Source: Nemertoderma westbladi
Lineage: Eukaryota; Xenacoelomorpha; Nemertodermatida; Nemertodermatidae
Direction of reading: 5' to 3'
DNA: 56,911 bases
NCBI GenBank assembly: GCA_032718475.1
Contig: JAUCBJ010002337.1
Location: 1-56,911, forward strand
In this document: one piece after another, positions 11,106-20,863 of the stretch
Numbering within the stretch: the stretch's first letter is position 1
How the letters are laid out: each line of letters begins with the position of its first letter
Notes under the pieces: model-generated
Database searches by the model: none
What the model saw: only the letters and a program-made list of their open reading frames with translations
What the model was told of the DNA's origin: nothing
Made by a program: the position numbers and the translations under genes

Positions 11106-11400
11106 ATGGCAGCTAAAGCTAAACAACCAGGATCTGCGACCAAATCGTCCAGCTCTAATAAAATAAATTCAACAACAATTGCAGGAATTCCTTCGGTAGA
11201 GATCACCTCGACGTCTGGGCTGAAGCAAGCGGTGAAGCGACGGAACACGTTGACGAGCGCGAGACTGAGTAACGATATTGAGACGATGAAGAAGGAACTC
11301 GAGATCAAACACAAAGGGTACGACGCACAGAAAGTCGTACTGAAAGGCGGGATAGATCGGATATCCACAAGGAGCCCTACAACAGATGAGATGCTGAAAG
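11106..11400 (+). CDS. First coding exon of an unrecognised gene (exon 1 of 2 proposed)
   Basis: The frame opens at ATG 11106, stays open with Lys/Ser/Thr-rich but codon-balanced sequence (MAAKAKQPGS ... GGIDRISTRS), and meets a good donor at 11400/11401 (GAAAG|GTAACC) in phase 1. The exon is clearly GC-richer than its AT-rich surroundings. About residues 55-80 (SNDIETMKKELEIKHKGYDA) could form a short coiled coil. Joining to 20604-20863 gives a 184-aa basic protein. I do not recognise the family, and further exons inside the intron cannot be excluded. Confidence 0.55.
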
Positions 11401-12043
11401 GTAACCTAATCTCGTACGCCTGTTTTTAATTTTATTATTATTCTTTTTTAATATTTTAGTTGTTTAGGTTGAACACACTGGAAAGTGAAACTTCTTGATT
11501 CCAGTTTATAGTTTTCTGAATAGAGACCAGCCTAGACTTTTCTCAAATTTAAACATAATTAGACTTGATTTAAATTAATGATCATCGTTCTTTTAAACCC
11601 ATGATATGAATGCAGAGTAGATAGGTGTTAAGAACTGACCCATTACATTTTAAGCAAGCTATCCGAGCCCAGCAGGTTCAAAATAAATACTCCCTCTCCC
11701 TCTCCTCCATTAACCCACTAACATACAGGTATTTTAATGACGTCAGTGGGGACACCATGTCTTCCACAGGCACGATTAGTCTTAATGCTCTTATCATCAG
11801 CTTCGACGTCGGCAAAGGAGATGTCAGCAATGGGTAATCGGCGAGTACAGACTCTTAAACAGTATCATTTTTCAAAGTCACCAGGTCATAAATACGGTAG
11901 TTTCGGTAGGCCGCCTTTTCGCTGCCAGGGCTAACTGCATACAGAAAATTCTGTAAATAGCTTTTCTGTGCCGCCTGGCAAAGAAAAGCTACCGACTTCA
12001 ATCTAAGTAAGGAAAAAAGAGACAGGGGGGGAAACTCGACGCA

Positions 12044-12266
12044 AAACCCGCCATAGCGAATTAATATCCCGCCTCAATGTCAAATTCTCAATATAGGGAA
12101 AGGAGCAGGTTACAGTGGCAGGTTATTTTAACCAAAACAATAAACTAAACACAATAGAACAGGTTACAGTTATATTTTTGAGAGAAATCGACTGTTATTT
12201 GCGTCCAATTTCCCCTGGAATGGGATGAATTTTTATTGCGTCCAGTCCCCCCCCCCCCCCCCCCCC
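12044..12266. repeat. Dispersed repeat ending in a poly-C tract (copy 1)
   Basis: It is alignable by eye with 25255-25491. Shared words in order are GGAGCAGGTT, CTAACCAAAACAATAAACTAAA (present as TTAACC in this copy), CTGTTATTTGC, TTTCCCCTGGA and GGGATGAATTTT, followed in both by a C run (here 12247-12266, 20 bases). The homopolymer is therefore part of, or the 3' boundary of, an interspersed repeat family. No terminal inverted repeats or target duplications were found. Confidence 0.75.
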
Positions 12267-13895
12267 ATCCGATCTGGGAAAAAATTAGTATCACGATAAG
12301 TATACAATTTAAAAATGCGAAGTTTGAATATGAATCATCAGGATGAAAGCGGTTGAATTGAAGTAAAGTGTTGCAGGGAACATGTGATGTGACATCCGTA
12401 GCAACATTAAAGTGTACATTTAATATCGTCAGTGGTACCCAGCCCCTTGTCATGCATGGTAACTGTCATTCTCAGAGGTAGATAGGCCTACTGTAGTTTT
12501 TCCCTTGACCTTCGAGCCCCCGGCTGACACATGATTGACAGCACCCTGAGATGGATGAATGCTACCACCATACCGCAAATGAGTTTATCATCGTTTTCTC
12601 TTTAGGCTCAATATTCCAAAAACACGAGGCGGAAATGTGTTAATGAATATGAATTAATTAACTAAACTACTGAACTCTACATTAGATCACTAAGGTTTTT
12701 GACCGTTTTGTGTTGGCGTTTACCAGCAGGGCGGGGGTGGGGTTTGGCCCACTGCTTTGGGGACAAATCATAAAATTTTATCCTAATACTCACAACAGAA
12801 ACTATATATAAATATCATTTATTATAATTTATTGTCATTAATTATGTAATCTTTGTGAAATAATCTGACATGAAATGAAGTAAGTATTCTTTCAGTATGA
12901 CTGTACCGTATTCTATCTATGGTCAGGCTAGAGGCAGTTTTTCCAGTAAGTCATTCATTCTGCCGCATCCTACACTTGTAGATCTTATGAATTAGTGCAC
13001 GAACGCAGTTGCAATATTGTGAAATTATAATATACCGACTAGGCGCAGGCGGTGCATAATATTAATATGGTATAAATAATTCAATATTTGTCGCAGAGGC
13101 AACTTACAGAGGTACAGTATACTTACTAGCCCTTGGAAATAAGCTGAAAATCTTTGCAATCCTATATACTGTATAATATGTTAATGTTGGACAATATCTA
13201 TATACTGTAGGCCTAGTATTGTGGGTGCAGTGACTTGCCAAATGATACCGGTAGTCACTTACCCAATAAAAATAAAACAAAACTAAAAATGATTCACATT
13301 CCCATTAAGTTGCTAAAAATCCCATACTTCCACAAAATTAATCGTATTGATAATTATTTTCGGTAATTGGATCATTCCAAATTATATTTCTTTAGAAATT
13401 CGCAGAGCAATGCATTCTACAATCTTCAGTTCCACACTTCAAACAATGAAGACATTTTATCGCCGTTGTTTACATTCTATGAGAGTTCAATGAGGCAATA
13501 AAATATACTGGGATTGTGTGGAAACTACACTGTAAAGCGGGGAGCTGTAATGCCTTATTATGAAGAACATTATACTGTAGTGATGAAAATGTATCCAACC
13601 CATTGTTAACTAAATAACACCAGCCCCAACAATATCACTGCATCTGTGTAGGCCTATCATCTTTTTGTTTGTTAAATAATTAAACCTTATAGAAGAGATT
13701 TGTATGTATAATATAATACATTATTACATGAAGTGGGGGCCTTCGCACAACACGTGACATAAAGTATCTTATGTGAACTGCCAATTTGAAAGAGTTTCTA
13801 AGCAGCAAATTCTAAGCAGTCCCCTAATCACTTTACCACCGAGGAAGAAATTAATATAAACAATAAGAGGAAAGGTACAGTATGAAGGTTTTCAT
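12267..13895. other. Intron sequence, nothing recognised
   Basis: AT-rich sequence within the proposed 9.2-kb intron. TAGGCCTA words occur at about 12483, 13208 and 13648. No coding segment is seen. Confidence 0.4.
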
Positions 13896-14052
13896 TTCTG
13901 ATATTTCTGAAATGTTTTCATTTCAGCCCACTAGCGGTAGACTGGAGAACTGCCGAGGGAATACTATCCAAACAAAGGCGCAGCCTGTGGATGGTCTATG
14001 GTCTAGAATGTATATTTGCCTAGTTTCAGCTTGAAGGGATAACAATTGACGA
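13896..14052. repeat. Tandem repeat unit 1, split by the Gypsy insertion
   Basis: The unit carries the core CCCACTAGCGGTAGACTGGA (13927) and ends GTTTCAGCTTGAAGGGAT (about 14023-14040). The same core and ending recur at 19190-19930, directly after the Gypsy element. The last five bases, GACGA (14048-14052), are the left Gypsy target duplication. Confidence 0.75.
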
Positions 14053-14217
14053 TGACGAATGTATATGTGGGGCTGCGCATTAATAATGGAGTGACATGCG
14101 GTCAAGTATAACGTATGTGTATTCAGATATTATAAGAAGAGCAAACCAAGCATTAGGCCTAGATGAAAAGGGCAGTACAGAATTCAGAAGGCAGTATAAG
14201 TACTGGAATACTATACA
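14053..14217 (-). repeat. Gypsy 3' LTR, 165 bp
   Basis: Identical by eye to 19025-19189. Begins TGACGAATG and ends ATACTATACA on the plus strand. The element-sense sequence just before it (14218-14235 complement) is purine-rich (GGAAACCAGGAAGTAAGTA), a weak polypurine tract candidate. Confidence 0.95.
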
Positions 14218-14237
14218 TACTTACTTCCTGGTTTCCA

Positions 14238-14436
14238 TAGGTTGCCAAGCAACGAAAGGCGTTGTTAAGCAACGATATAAACAACTGAGTTTGTGGTATG
14301 AACTAAGTACGCCTAAAATAAACTGTCACCGCACAGCGGTGAAAAAAAAAACGGTTTTCCTAGGCTGCCAAGCAACGGAAAGCGTTGCTAAGCGACGATA
14401 TAAACAGATGAGTTTGTGGCATGAACTAAATAAATG
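14238..14436. repeat. Duplicated X-box-like block in the Gypsy 3' untranslated region
   Basis: Two copies of about 72 bp (14240-14312 and 14363-14434), about 85-90% alike by eye, lie between the gag-pol stop and the 3' LTR. Each carries a pair of motifs close to the RFX X-box (GTNRCC-N0-3-RGYAAC): GTTGCCAAGCAAC at 14241 (exact), GTTGTTAAGCAAC at 14261, GCTGCCAAGCAAC at 14364 and GTTGCTAAGCGAC at 14384. Each block ends ATATAAACA..TGAGTTTGTGG.ATGAACTAA. Confidence 0.8.
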
Positions 14437-14504
14437 GTTACATAATTCGTATTATTGGGCCATGTAAAATGGAGTTGCGTTTAGGTATAAATTGTCTACA
14501 TGTA

Positions 14505-17500
14505 TTATTTCGGGAAACCATAGTATTGAGGGGGTCGGACTGTGCGTCCGGAACGAGTGGCTGGTTTCGGCGGTTGGGTCGGGGTCTCGGGGGTTGGTGA
14601 AGCGATCTCGGCCCAGGTCGGGGGTGCTTCCGGGGGCGGAGTCGCTGGTTCCGGTACATTTAGGGGCGCGGTCGGCGGACTCGGAGTCGGTGTGGTGGCC
14701 CCTCCTTCCGAGGTGGTGCGGGGTCGGAGGAAGACTCGGTTGCGTCGGAGTACGCTGCCACTCTCCTGGCGGACCATGTAGTCGTGGTTCGGGAGCGCTT
14801 CGACGACTACGCCTTGGCCCGTCCAACGCTTGGTGATGGTATTCTGGACGAGGACAGGTGTCCCTATGGATATAACACGGAGGGGCCGAGTGCGGAGGTC
14901 GTAGGCCGCACGTAGGCTGCGTTTGGATTTTTCGGCGACCTCGTCCAGTTGTTGGAAGCTCCTCCTCCATTTGGGGTCGAATGAGGAGGAATGTGCCGGC
15001 AGGGCTTCCCGTATGTTGCGCCCATACAGTAGTTCTGCAGGCGAGCGCCCGCCGTATCGCGGAGTATTCCGAAACGCGAGTATACCTTGCGCGATTCCGT
15101 CGACATCGTGGTTGGTCCCTCGAACGATTCGTTTCATCGCTTTCACGGCGGCTTCGGCACGGCCGTTGGTGCGGGGGAGGTATGGGGACGATGGGTCGAA
15201 GTGGACCCCCCAGTTTTTAAGGAAGGTCCTCACCGCCTCTGAACCGAACTGGGGGCCGCCGTCGGGATGGAACTCCTGGGGGACGGCGGTAGCTAGAAAT
15301 AGACGTCGGAGGTTCATGATGATGGCAGCCGAGGTTGTATCGGAACCAAGTCGGAACAAAGTGGGCCAACCGGTGTATTCGTCGGTAGCGACCATGTAGT
15401 TCGTGCTGTCCGCCACGAATAGGTCGGCGTGGACCCTTTGGAACGGCCGAGTGGCTTCGGGGTGTCGTTGGAGGGGTTCCGGTGCTTGGGACGGTAGTGA
15501 CGACTGACAGGATTGACAGCTCTCGATGGTGACCGCAATGTCGTTCGAAATGGTCGGCCACCAGACCGACCGACTTGCGCGCTCACGGGTCTTGTTGAGG
15601 CCCTGGTGGGCGGCGTGGAGTAGTCGGAGGGTGTTGGAGCGGAGTTCCTTCGGGATGTAGATCCGCGGCCCGTGGAGGATGACGCCATCGTGTACCATGA
15701 GGTCCGTGCGGTGCTGGAAGTAGGGTCGCAGGTCGTCGTTGGTAATGTTATGACGTGACGTCGGCCAGCCGTCCCGGATCGTGGCGAGGAGAGCCGAGTA
15801 GATCGGGTCGACGGCGCCGGCGGCTCGGAGTTCGTCGAGTCGGGCGTCGCGGGCGTCGAGTGTCTGCGCTGTCTCAGCGAGAGCCGCCGAGACGATGAAC
15901 TCGCGGTCGTTGTTGTCGTCGGCCGCGAGGACGAGGTCATCCGGAGTGGGTTTATTTCGCGGCGAGCGGGAGAATGCGTCGGCGACGAGGTGCCGGGATC
16001 CTTTCTGATGGCGGGCAGTGAAGTTAAACCGCGATAGAGCCGTTTTTAATTTTAAGAGACGGTCATTTGAGACCTGGTCGAGCCGTCTATCATTCAGGAT
16101 GGGTATGAGGGGGCTACAGTCCGTGACGAGGTCGAAGTGGTTTAGCCCATCCAGGAAGTAGCGGCACTTGTGTGCCGCCCAGGCCGCTCCGAGGGCCTCC
16201 AGTTCGGCCATCCCGGACCAGTTAGCCTCGTGTTTGGCGAGGGTCCGAGAGCCGCACTGGATGGTCAGCCAGCGGTTTGGAGTCGGGTCCCATTGGCGTA
16301 GGAGGAATCCAAGGCCATTGAGTCGAGAGGCGTCTGTCAGCAGTTCGGTTTTCCTGTTGGGGTGGAAGCCGGAGAGGTAGAGTGGGCTGGACAGTGCTGA
16401 TCGGGTGGACTCGAAGGCGGTCTGGTGTTGTGGCAGCCAAACCCAGGTGGTGCGGTCCGTGTTGAGGCTGCGCAGTGGCTCGACGAGTTGGGAAATCTCC
16501 GGAGTCGAGTTTCCCAACTGTTGTGCGAGGCCGAGGAAGGACCGGAGTTCGCGACGGTTGGTTGGAACCGGAAAGTTACGGAGGTCGTCAGTGAGGGATG
16601 GGTCGATCCGGTAGTTGCCGTGACTGACGAGGTAGCCTCCGAAGCGGACTTCGGGGCGGCAGTATTGGACCTTGTCCGTGTTTATTGATATGTTGGCGGC
16701 GTCGCAGGCTGCTAGAACGCGAGCGACTGCTTCCGGGTGTTGTTCGGCTGTCTCCGTGTGGATGATGACATCCTCCACGATCCGTCCGATGTCGGGAATC
16801 CCATGGAGTGCTCGGGCCATCCTCGCGTTGAACACATCCGAGCTTCCGTGCCACCCCATGGGCATCCGCCGGTAGCGGAAACGGCCACGTGGGGTGGCGA
16901 AGGTAGTGAGGCGGCGGCTGGCAAGGTCGAGACCCACCTGGTGGAAGCCCTTCAGGCCATCGAGGACGGTAAAGTACCGGGCCGAGGTTGGGATTTTGGA
17001 AACGACGTGGAATGGGGAGTCGGAGAAGTAGCTCGGGCGAACCGTAGCTTTATTAAGTTCGCGCAGATCGACCGTTATGCGAACTTTGTTGGGGTCGCTC
17101 TTTTTGCGTGTGACGACCATCGGGCTGAGCCACTCGCCCGGGTTATTCTCGTCTCCGGCGGGTTCCAGTATACCCATGGCGATCTGGGTGTCGAGTTCCT
17201 GGTTGAATGCCGCCTCCATGTTGACGGGGATGGTTCGATTAGTGTAGCATTGGTTAGGTCGGGCGCCAGGGATGAGTTTGATTGTTATTTCCCCGCCGGT
17301 CATTATGCGACACTGCCCTGAGAGTGGGCGGGGAAAGCGGCGTTCGAGCGCTTCCCAGTCGGCGTTGGCGGACGCCACTGGGGGTATGGTGGTGGCTTGT
17401 GGATCGGTAGAGGAGGGCGGGGGGGTGGCCGGCGTTATCGGGGCGATGGCTGGCCCGGTCGGTGCCGGTTTATTGGTGGCTTTGGTTGGTAACGGCGTTG

Positions 17501-18956
17501 CAGTGGGCTTGGTTTGCTCTGAATATGAGTAGTTCGTTGTCGCCGTGAGGTCGCCACCGCGGAGTATCGGGCTCCGCAGGATGCCCAAGGTGAAGCACGC
17601 CCGTCGGGAGAGGAGGGGCTGTTGGAGTCCATCGAGAACCCACAGGTCTGTAGTGCAGACAGTTCCGAGGGTGGCGCATCGAAGTGTGGCGTTAAATATG
17701 CCTTTAAGCGACCACCCATCGCGGCTCCCATTGGCAAGGCGGGGGGCCTGAGGTGTATCGGAGTCTCGGTGGTTCGTCATTGGTTCGCCGTCGGGGTGGC
17801 GGAGGTTCTCGAGGCGACCACCGAACGCCCTGAAGGTTCGCCATGGGATAGTGGACACATTAGCTCCAGAATCGGGCAGGAATTGGAGTTCGGGGATTCC
17901 GTGTGAGGGGTTCTTGGTGACCTGGAATCCGATGGTCACTGTCTCTAGGGATTCGAGTCTCTCGGTGGCGGAGACGGCTGGGATGGCTCCAAAGTCGAGT
18001 CCCTCCAGGATTGTCGACCATATTTGGGCGTGGCTGGCGGACTCTGGGGCATTCCGGGCATTGTCTGGTACCCAATCGGTTGAGTTTGTCTTTGGGTTGT
18101 GAGTGGGGCGGTTGCGGCACATGCGGTCGTAGTGGCCGACCAGGTTGCAGTGCCGGCAGTGCGCCGCAGCACCCGGGCAACGTTTACCTGCCAGGTGAGG
18201 GGGATATCCACATTGCTGGCACTTCGAGTTCAACCGTTCCTTGGGCGGTGGCTGCGTGCGTCGCGGTGTCGCTCCGATGCGACTGGCGACTGCAGAAGGA
18301 ATGGGCGAGGGGTGGGCAAGGGATGCCGCGTCTTTGCGGGCTGCCCAGACGGCTTGTGCTAGTCGGAGTGCGTCGCCGAGGGTGCAGTCGTTAGGAAGCC
18401 GCAGGAGTTGCTCGGTAACCTCCTTATCGACGAATCCGGACGTGAATTGGTCCAGGAGGCGGTCCTCCGTGTGGGCTTCCTTGGTTGCGAGGGGGGCGAA
18501 GTCGCACTTGGTAGCTATATCGCGTAGGGCAACGAGGAACGATTCCGGACTCTCTTCCGGAAGACGGTGGCGTCGGGCCAGCTGTTGACGGTAAACGCGT
18601 TTGTTGGTTCCGCCGTCGATGTGCTGACCCAACCGGTTAATCACGGTCTCCGAGTTCGCGTTTTCCGCTGCGGTAAGGGCGAGCCCCTTGACGACGGCGT
18701 TAGTTGCGCGAGAGAACGCTGTTGTGAGGGCAGCGCGGCGTAGACGGAGAGTGGATCGGTTGAGGTCTTCGGTTACAACGGCGACTGGAGGTGTAGCCGG
18801 GTCGGACACGTACAGGTTGAGAAGACCCGAGGTGGCGAGGAAGGCGTCCCATTCATCTTTCCATAGTTCCCAAGTTGTCCTTTCGGATTCGATGTCGAAT
18901 GCGGGTGGGGAGCTGCGCAGGACGAAGATGTGGGGGTTGCGTGGGTCCGTCGCCAT
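14505..18956 (-). CDS. Gypsy Gag-Pol polyprotein, 1483 aa, single frame
   Basis: Domains in order: Gag (1-245); CCHC zinc knuckle C267-C270-H275-C280 after a second Cys-rich segment (C246-C260); aspartic protease DSGA at 363-366 region; reverse transcriptase about 560-790 with Asp666 (VLDGLKGFHQV) and the YxDD-equivalent box at 726-729 reading IVED; RNase H about 868-1000 with D875, E918, D946 and D993; integrase zinc finger H1114, H1117, C1147, C1150; integrase core D1178, D1232, E1268 (35 residues between the last two); then a basic C-terminal domain and a Pro-rich tail ending PPQYYGFPK. Gag and Pol share one frame with no frameshift or stop. The first Asp of YxDD is Glu728, unusual for an otherwise intact copy. 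The start is the first ATG, 68 bp inside the 5' LTR. Confidence 0.95.
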   Translation of the reverse strand: MATDPRNPHIFVLRSSPPAFDIESERTTWELWKDEWDAFLATSGLLNLYVSDPATPPVAVVTEDLNRSTLRLRRAALTTAFSRATNAVVKGLALTAAENANSETVINRLGQHIDGGTNKRVYRQQLARRHRLPEESPESFLVALRDIATKCDFAPLATKEAHTEDRLLDQFTSGFVDKEVTEQLLRLPNDCTLGDALRLAQAVWAARKDAASLAHPSPIPSAVASRIGATPRRTQPPPKERLNSKCQQCGYPPHLAGKRCPGAAAHCRHCNLVGHYDRMCRNRPTHNPKTNSTDWVPDNARNAPESASHAQIWSTILEGLDFGAIPAVSATERLESLETVTIGFQVTKNPSHGIPELQFLPDSGANVSTIPWRTFRAFGGRLENLRHPDGEPMTNHRDSDTPQAPRLANGSRDGWSLKGIFNATLRCATLGTVCTTDLWVLDGLQQPLLSRRACFTLGILRSPILRGGDLTATTNYSYSEQTKPTATPLPTKATNKPAPTGPAIAPITPATPPPSSTDPQATTIPPVASANADWEALERRFPRPLSGQCRIMTGGEITIKLIPGARPNQCYTNRTIPVNMEAAFNQELDTQIAMGILEPAGDENNPGEWLSPMVVTRKKSDPNKVRITVDLRELNKATVRPSYFSDSPFHVVSKIPTSARYFTVLDGLKGFHQVGLDLASRRLTTFATPRGRFRYRRMPMGWHGSSDVFNARMARALHGIPDIGRIVEDVIIHTETAEQHPEAVARVLAACDAANISINTDKVQYCRPEVRFGGYLVSHGNYRIDPSLTDDLRNFPVPTNRRELRSFLGLAQQLGNSTPEISQLVEPLRSLNTDRTTWVWLPQHQTAFESTRSALSSPLYLSGFHPNRKTELLTDASRLNGLGFLLRQWDPTPNRWLTIQCGSRTLAKHEANWSGMAELEALGAAWAAHKCRYFLDGLNHFDLVTDCSPLIPILNDRRLDQVSNDRLLKLKTALSRFNFTARHQKGSRHLVADAFSRSPRNKPTPDDLVLAADDNNDREFIVSAALAETAQTLDARDARLDELRAAGAVDPIYSALLATIRDGWPTSRHNITNDDLRPYFQHRTDLMVHDGVILHGPRIYIPKELRSNTLRLLHAAHQGLNKTRERASRSVWWPTISNDIAVTIESCQSCQSSLPSQAPEPLQRHPEATRPFQRVHADLFVADSTNYMVATDEYTGWPTLFRLGSDTTSAAIIMNLRRLFLATAVPQEFHPDGGPQFGSEAVRTFLKNWGVHFDPSSPYLPRTNGRAEAAVKAMKRIVRGTNHDVDGIAQGILAFRNTPRYGGRSPAELLYGRNIREALPAHSSSFDPKWRRSFQQLDEVAEKSKRSLRAAYDLRTRPLRVISIGTPVLVQNTITKRWTGQGVVVEALPNHDYMVRQESGSVLRRNRVFLRPRTTSEGGATTPTPSPPTAPLNVPEPATPPPEAPPTWAEIASPTPETPTQPPKPATRSGRTVRPPQYYGFPK

Positions 18957-19005
18957 GTCGGGTGCGGTAGTTAAATGGACGTCGGTGGGTCCGGATTATC
19001 CGCGT

Positions 19006-19024
19006 GTTCAGAAACGCTGCGCCA
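19006..19024 (-). promoter_or_regulatory. Candidate Gypsy primer binding site
   Basis: Immediately inside the 5' LTR the element strand reads TGGCGCAGCGTTTCTGAAC. TGG at this place is the usual complement of a tRNA CCA end, and TGGCG implies a tRNA with discriminator G before CCA. The remaining bases do not obviously fit a standard T-arm, so the primer tRNA is unassigned. Confidence 0.5.
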
Positions 19025-19189
19025 TGACGAATGTATATGTGGGGCTGCGCATTAATAATGGAGTGACATGCGGTCAAGTATAACGTATGTGTATTCAGAT
19101 ATTATAAGAAGAGCAAACCAAGCATTAGGCCTAGATGAAAAGGGCAGTACAGAATTCAGAAGGCAGTATAAGTACTGGAATACTATACA
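19025..19189 (-). repeat. Gypsy 5' LTR, 165 bp
   Basis: Identical by eye to 14053-14217. It is followed by GACGA, the right target duplication. It should hold promoter and polyadenylation signals; none is clear in so short a sequence. Confidence 0.95.
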
Positions 19190-19930
19190 GACGAAATGAG
19201 AGAAGGTTTTCACTTTCAGATATATTTGACCTCCTGCGGCAAACTGTAGAAGTGTAGAGTGCCGTCCCACAAAGAAGCAGGTCGTTTTCTAATACATACA
19301 TACATACATACATACATACATACATACATACATACATACATACATACATACATACATACATACATACATACATACATACATACATACATACATACATACA
19401 TACATACATACATACATACATACATACATACATACATACATACATACATACATACATACATACATACATACATACATACATACATACATACATACATACA
19501 TACATACATACATACATACATACATACATACATACATACATACATACATACATACATACATACATACATACATACATACATACATACACCCCTACATACA
19601 TACATACATACATATACCCCGAGATTCAGCTTAAACGAATTAAATCACGGGAAGGTGGAAGTGGATGGTGTTCTCTTTCGGACATTTTGCCCTCTAGCGG
19701 CAGACTTCAGAACTGCAGACCGTTGTGTTCTAGCACATATATGACACACTTCAGCTTAACGGATCATAAATAACATAATGGGTCAAGGATTTCACTTGGG
19801 GACTATTCGCCCTCAAGCGGCATACTAGAGAACTGCAGACGGATGAGCTTTCTTTGAATGACACAGTTTATAGTCAGTACAAATCTGCCAAGTTTCAGCT
19901 TCAAAGGATTAAAATAAACGGGTAGATATT
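19190..19930. repeat. Tandem repeat units 2-4 with CTCF-like cores
   Basis: Units share a core at 19228 (GACCTCCTGCGGCAAACTG), 19688 (GCCCTCTAGCGGCAGACTTC) and 19808 (GCCCTCAAGCGGCATACTAG). Two of them continue AGAACTGCAGAC. All end in TTCAGCTTAAACGAATTAAA-like sequence (19624, 19750, 19893). Together with 13896-14052 this was one array before the Gypsy insertion. Unit 2 is further split by a (TACA)n block. Confidence 0.75.
19292..19614. repeat. (TACA)n microsatellite, about 74 perfect units
   Basis: Perfect tetranucleotide run from 19292 to 19588, a CCCC interruption, then about five more units to 19614. It produces spurious open frames in all frames, which are not genes. Confidence 0.98.
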
Positions 19931-20603
19931 TATTGTTTAGTCAATATGGTTGCAGACAACAACGACAACCAACTAAAGTATTTGTCATTATTTACCCACC
20001 ACCCTAACACTGTCAGTTCGCTAAGACTTTCTTCGTGTGCATGCCCCACTGCACATCTTGTGGGGTATGGCCGTTTTGGAGGTGTAGTTACGAACCGACA
20101 GTAAGAAATAGCATCACAAAAACATGACAGTTACATCATTTTCACTATTTAATATATTATATAACAACACTATAACACTTTACAACACTCAACTATGCCA
20201 GATGATAACGGTTCATATCTCCAACTTAGGAGAACGAATTGAAACCCTGTCACGATCTTGAGGAACATCATCACTGAAAAAAAAGAAATGATCTAACTCT
20301 TCCTTTTACTCCTCAGAAGCCATCGCCTTAGTGTCAACATCCATGTGTCTGCTGCGCTGCAAGCTAATAAAATTATCTATAACAATTTGATACAAGCAAC
20401 TTACAAAAACATACATATTTACTTTAATTTTACTTTAATTTGACTTTAATATTAAAAAAATTCAATTTATATGTACCTCAATTTTGATCACTAACACATC
20501 CGCATGGATGCCCAATTGTATTTTATGCCTCAATGCCACTATAAACTGCTCTTTTCCAAACGTTTTGCTCCATAAATTCACTTCACGATATCTTAAATTG
20601 CAG
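19931..20603. other. End of intron with splice acceptor
   Basis: AT-rich DNA without coding signal. It ends in TTAAATTGCAG (acceptor AG at 20602-20603). Confidence 0.45.
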
Positions 20604-20863
20604 GGAATCGCAGGTTGCGGGCACATCAAAAGGCCGTCGACATTAAAAATATCGATAAGCAAACTAAAAAGGAAATGCGAACTACGAAAAATATCGTGGG
20701 ATTGACAACAGCGGACAAACTCAAACTCCGTCAAATTTGCGCGAAAGATGGTGAAGGTCTGATTGGCTGTTTCGCTAATAACCGACCAGTTACCCGGGAC
20801 AATTTCTTGTCAGTACCAGTCGGGTTCAACCCATCAACAAGAAGAGCTTCATCTGCCACATAA
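20604..20863 (+). CDS. Terminal coding exon of the same unrecognised gene (exon 2 of 2 proposed)
   Basis: Read from the acceptor at 20603/20604 in the phase left by the donor at 11400, the frame is open for 86 codons to TAA at 20861-20863: GNRRLRAHQKAVDIKNIDKQ, then GLTTADKLKLRQICAKDGEG and a Ser/Arg-rich end. The exact phase match, good codon content and GC rise against AT-rich flanks support a real exon. The product would be 184 aa, basic and probably soluble; no domain is recognised. A second AG seven bases downstream (CGCAG) would break the frame. Confidence 0.55.

Larger units (their letters stand above)
14053..19189 (-). mobile_element. Complete Ty3/Gypsy LTR retrotransposon, 5137 bp
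   Basis: It is bounded by 165-bp LTRs (14053-14217 and 19025-19189) that look identical base for base and run TG...CA. They are flanked by a perfect 5-bp target duplication, GACGA, at 14048-14052 and 19190-19194. One uninterrupted gag-pol frame lies inside on the minus strand, so the 5' LTR is the right-hand one. Identical LTRs and an open frame mean a recent insertion. It sits antisense in the proposed intron between 11400 and 20604. Its coding region is much richer in G+C than the surrounding DNA. Confidence 0.97.

Noticed and set aside
14542-18588. Many plus-strand open frames over the Gypsy element
   Set aside because: The GC-rich, stop-poor gag-pol frame on the minus strand creates them; none shows domains.
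19131-19744. Long open frames of Tyr-Ile-His-Thr or Met-Tyr-Val-Cys repeats
   Set aside because: They are translations of the (TACA)n microsatellite in several frames, not proteins.
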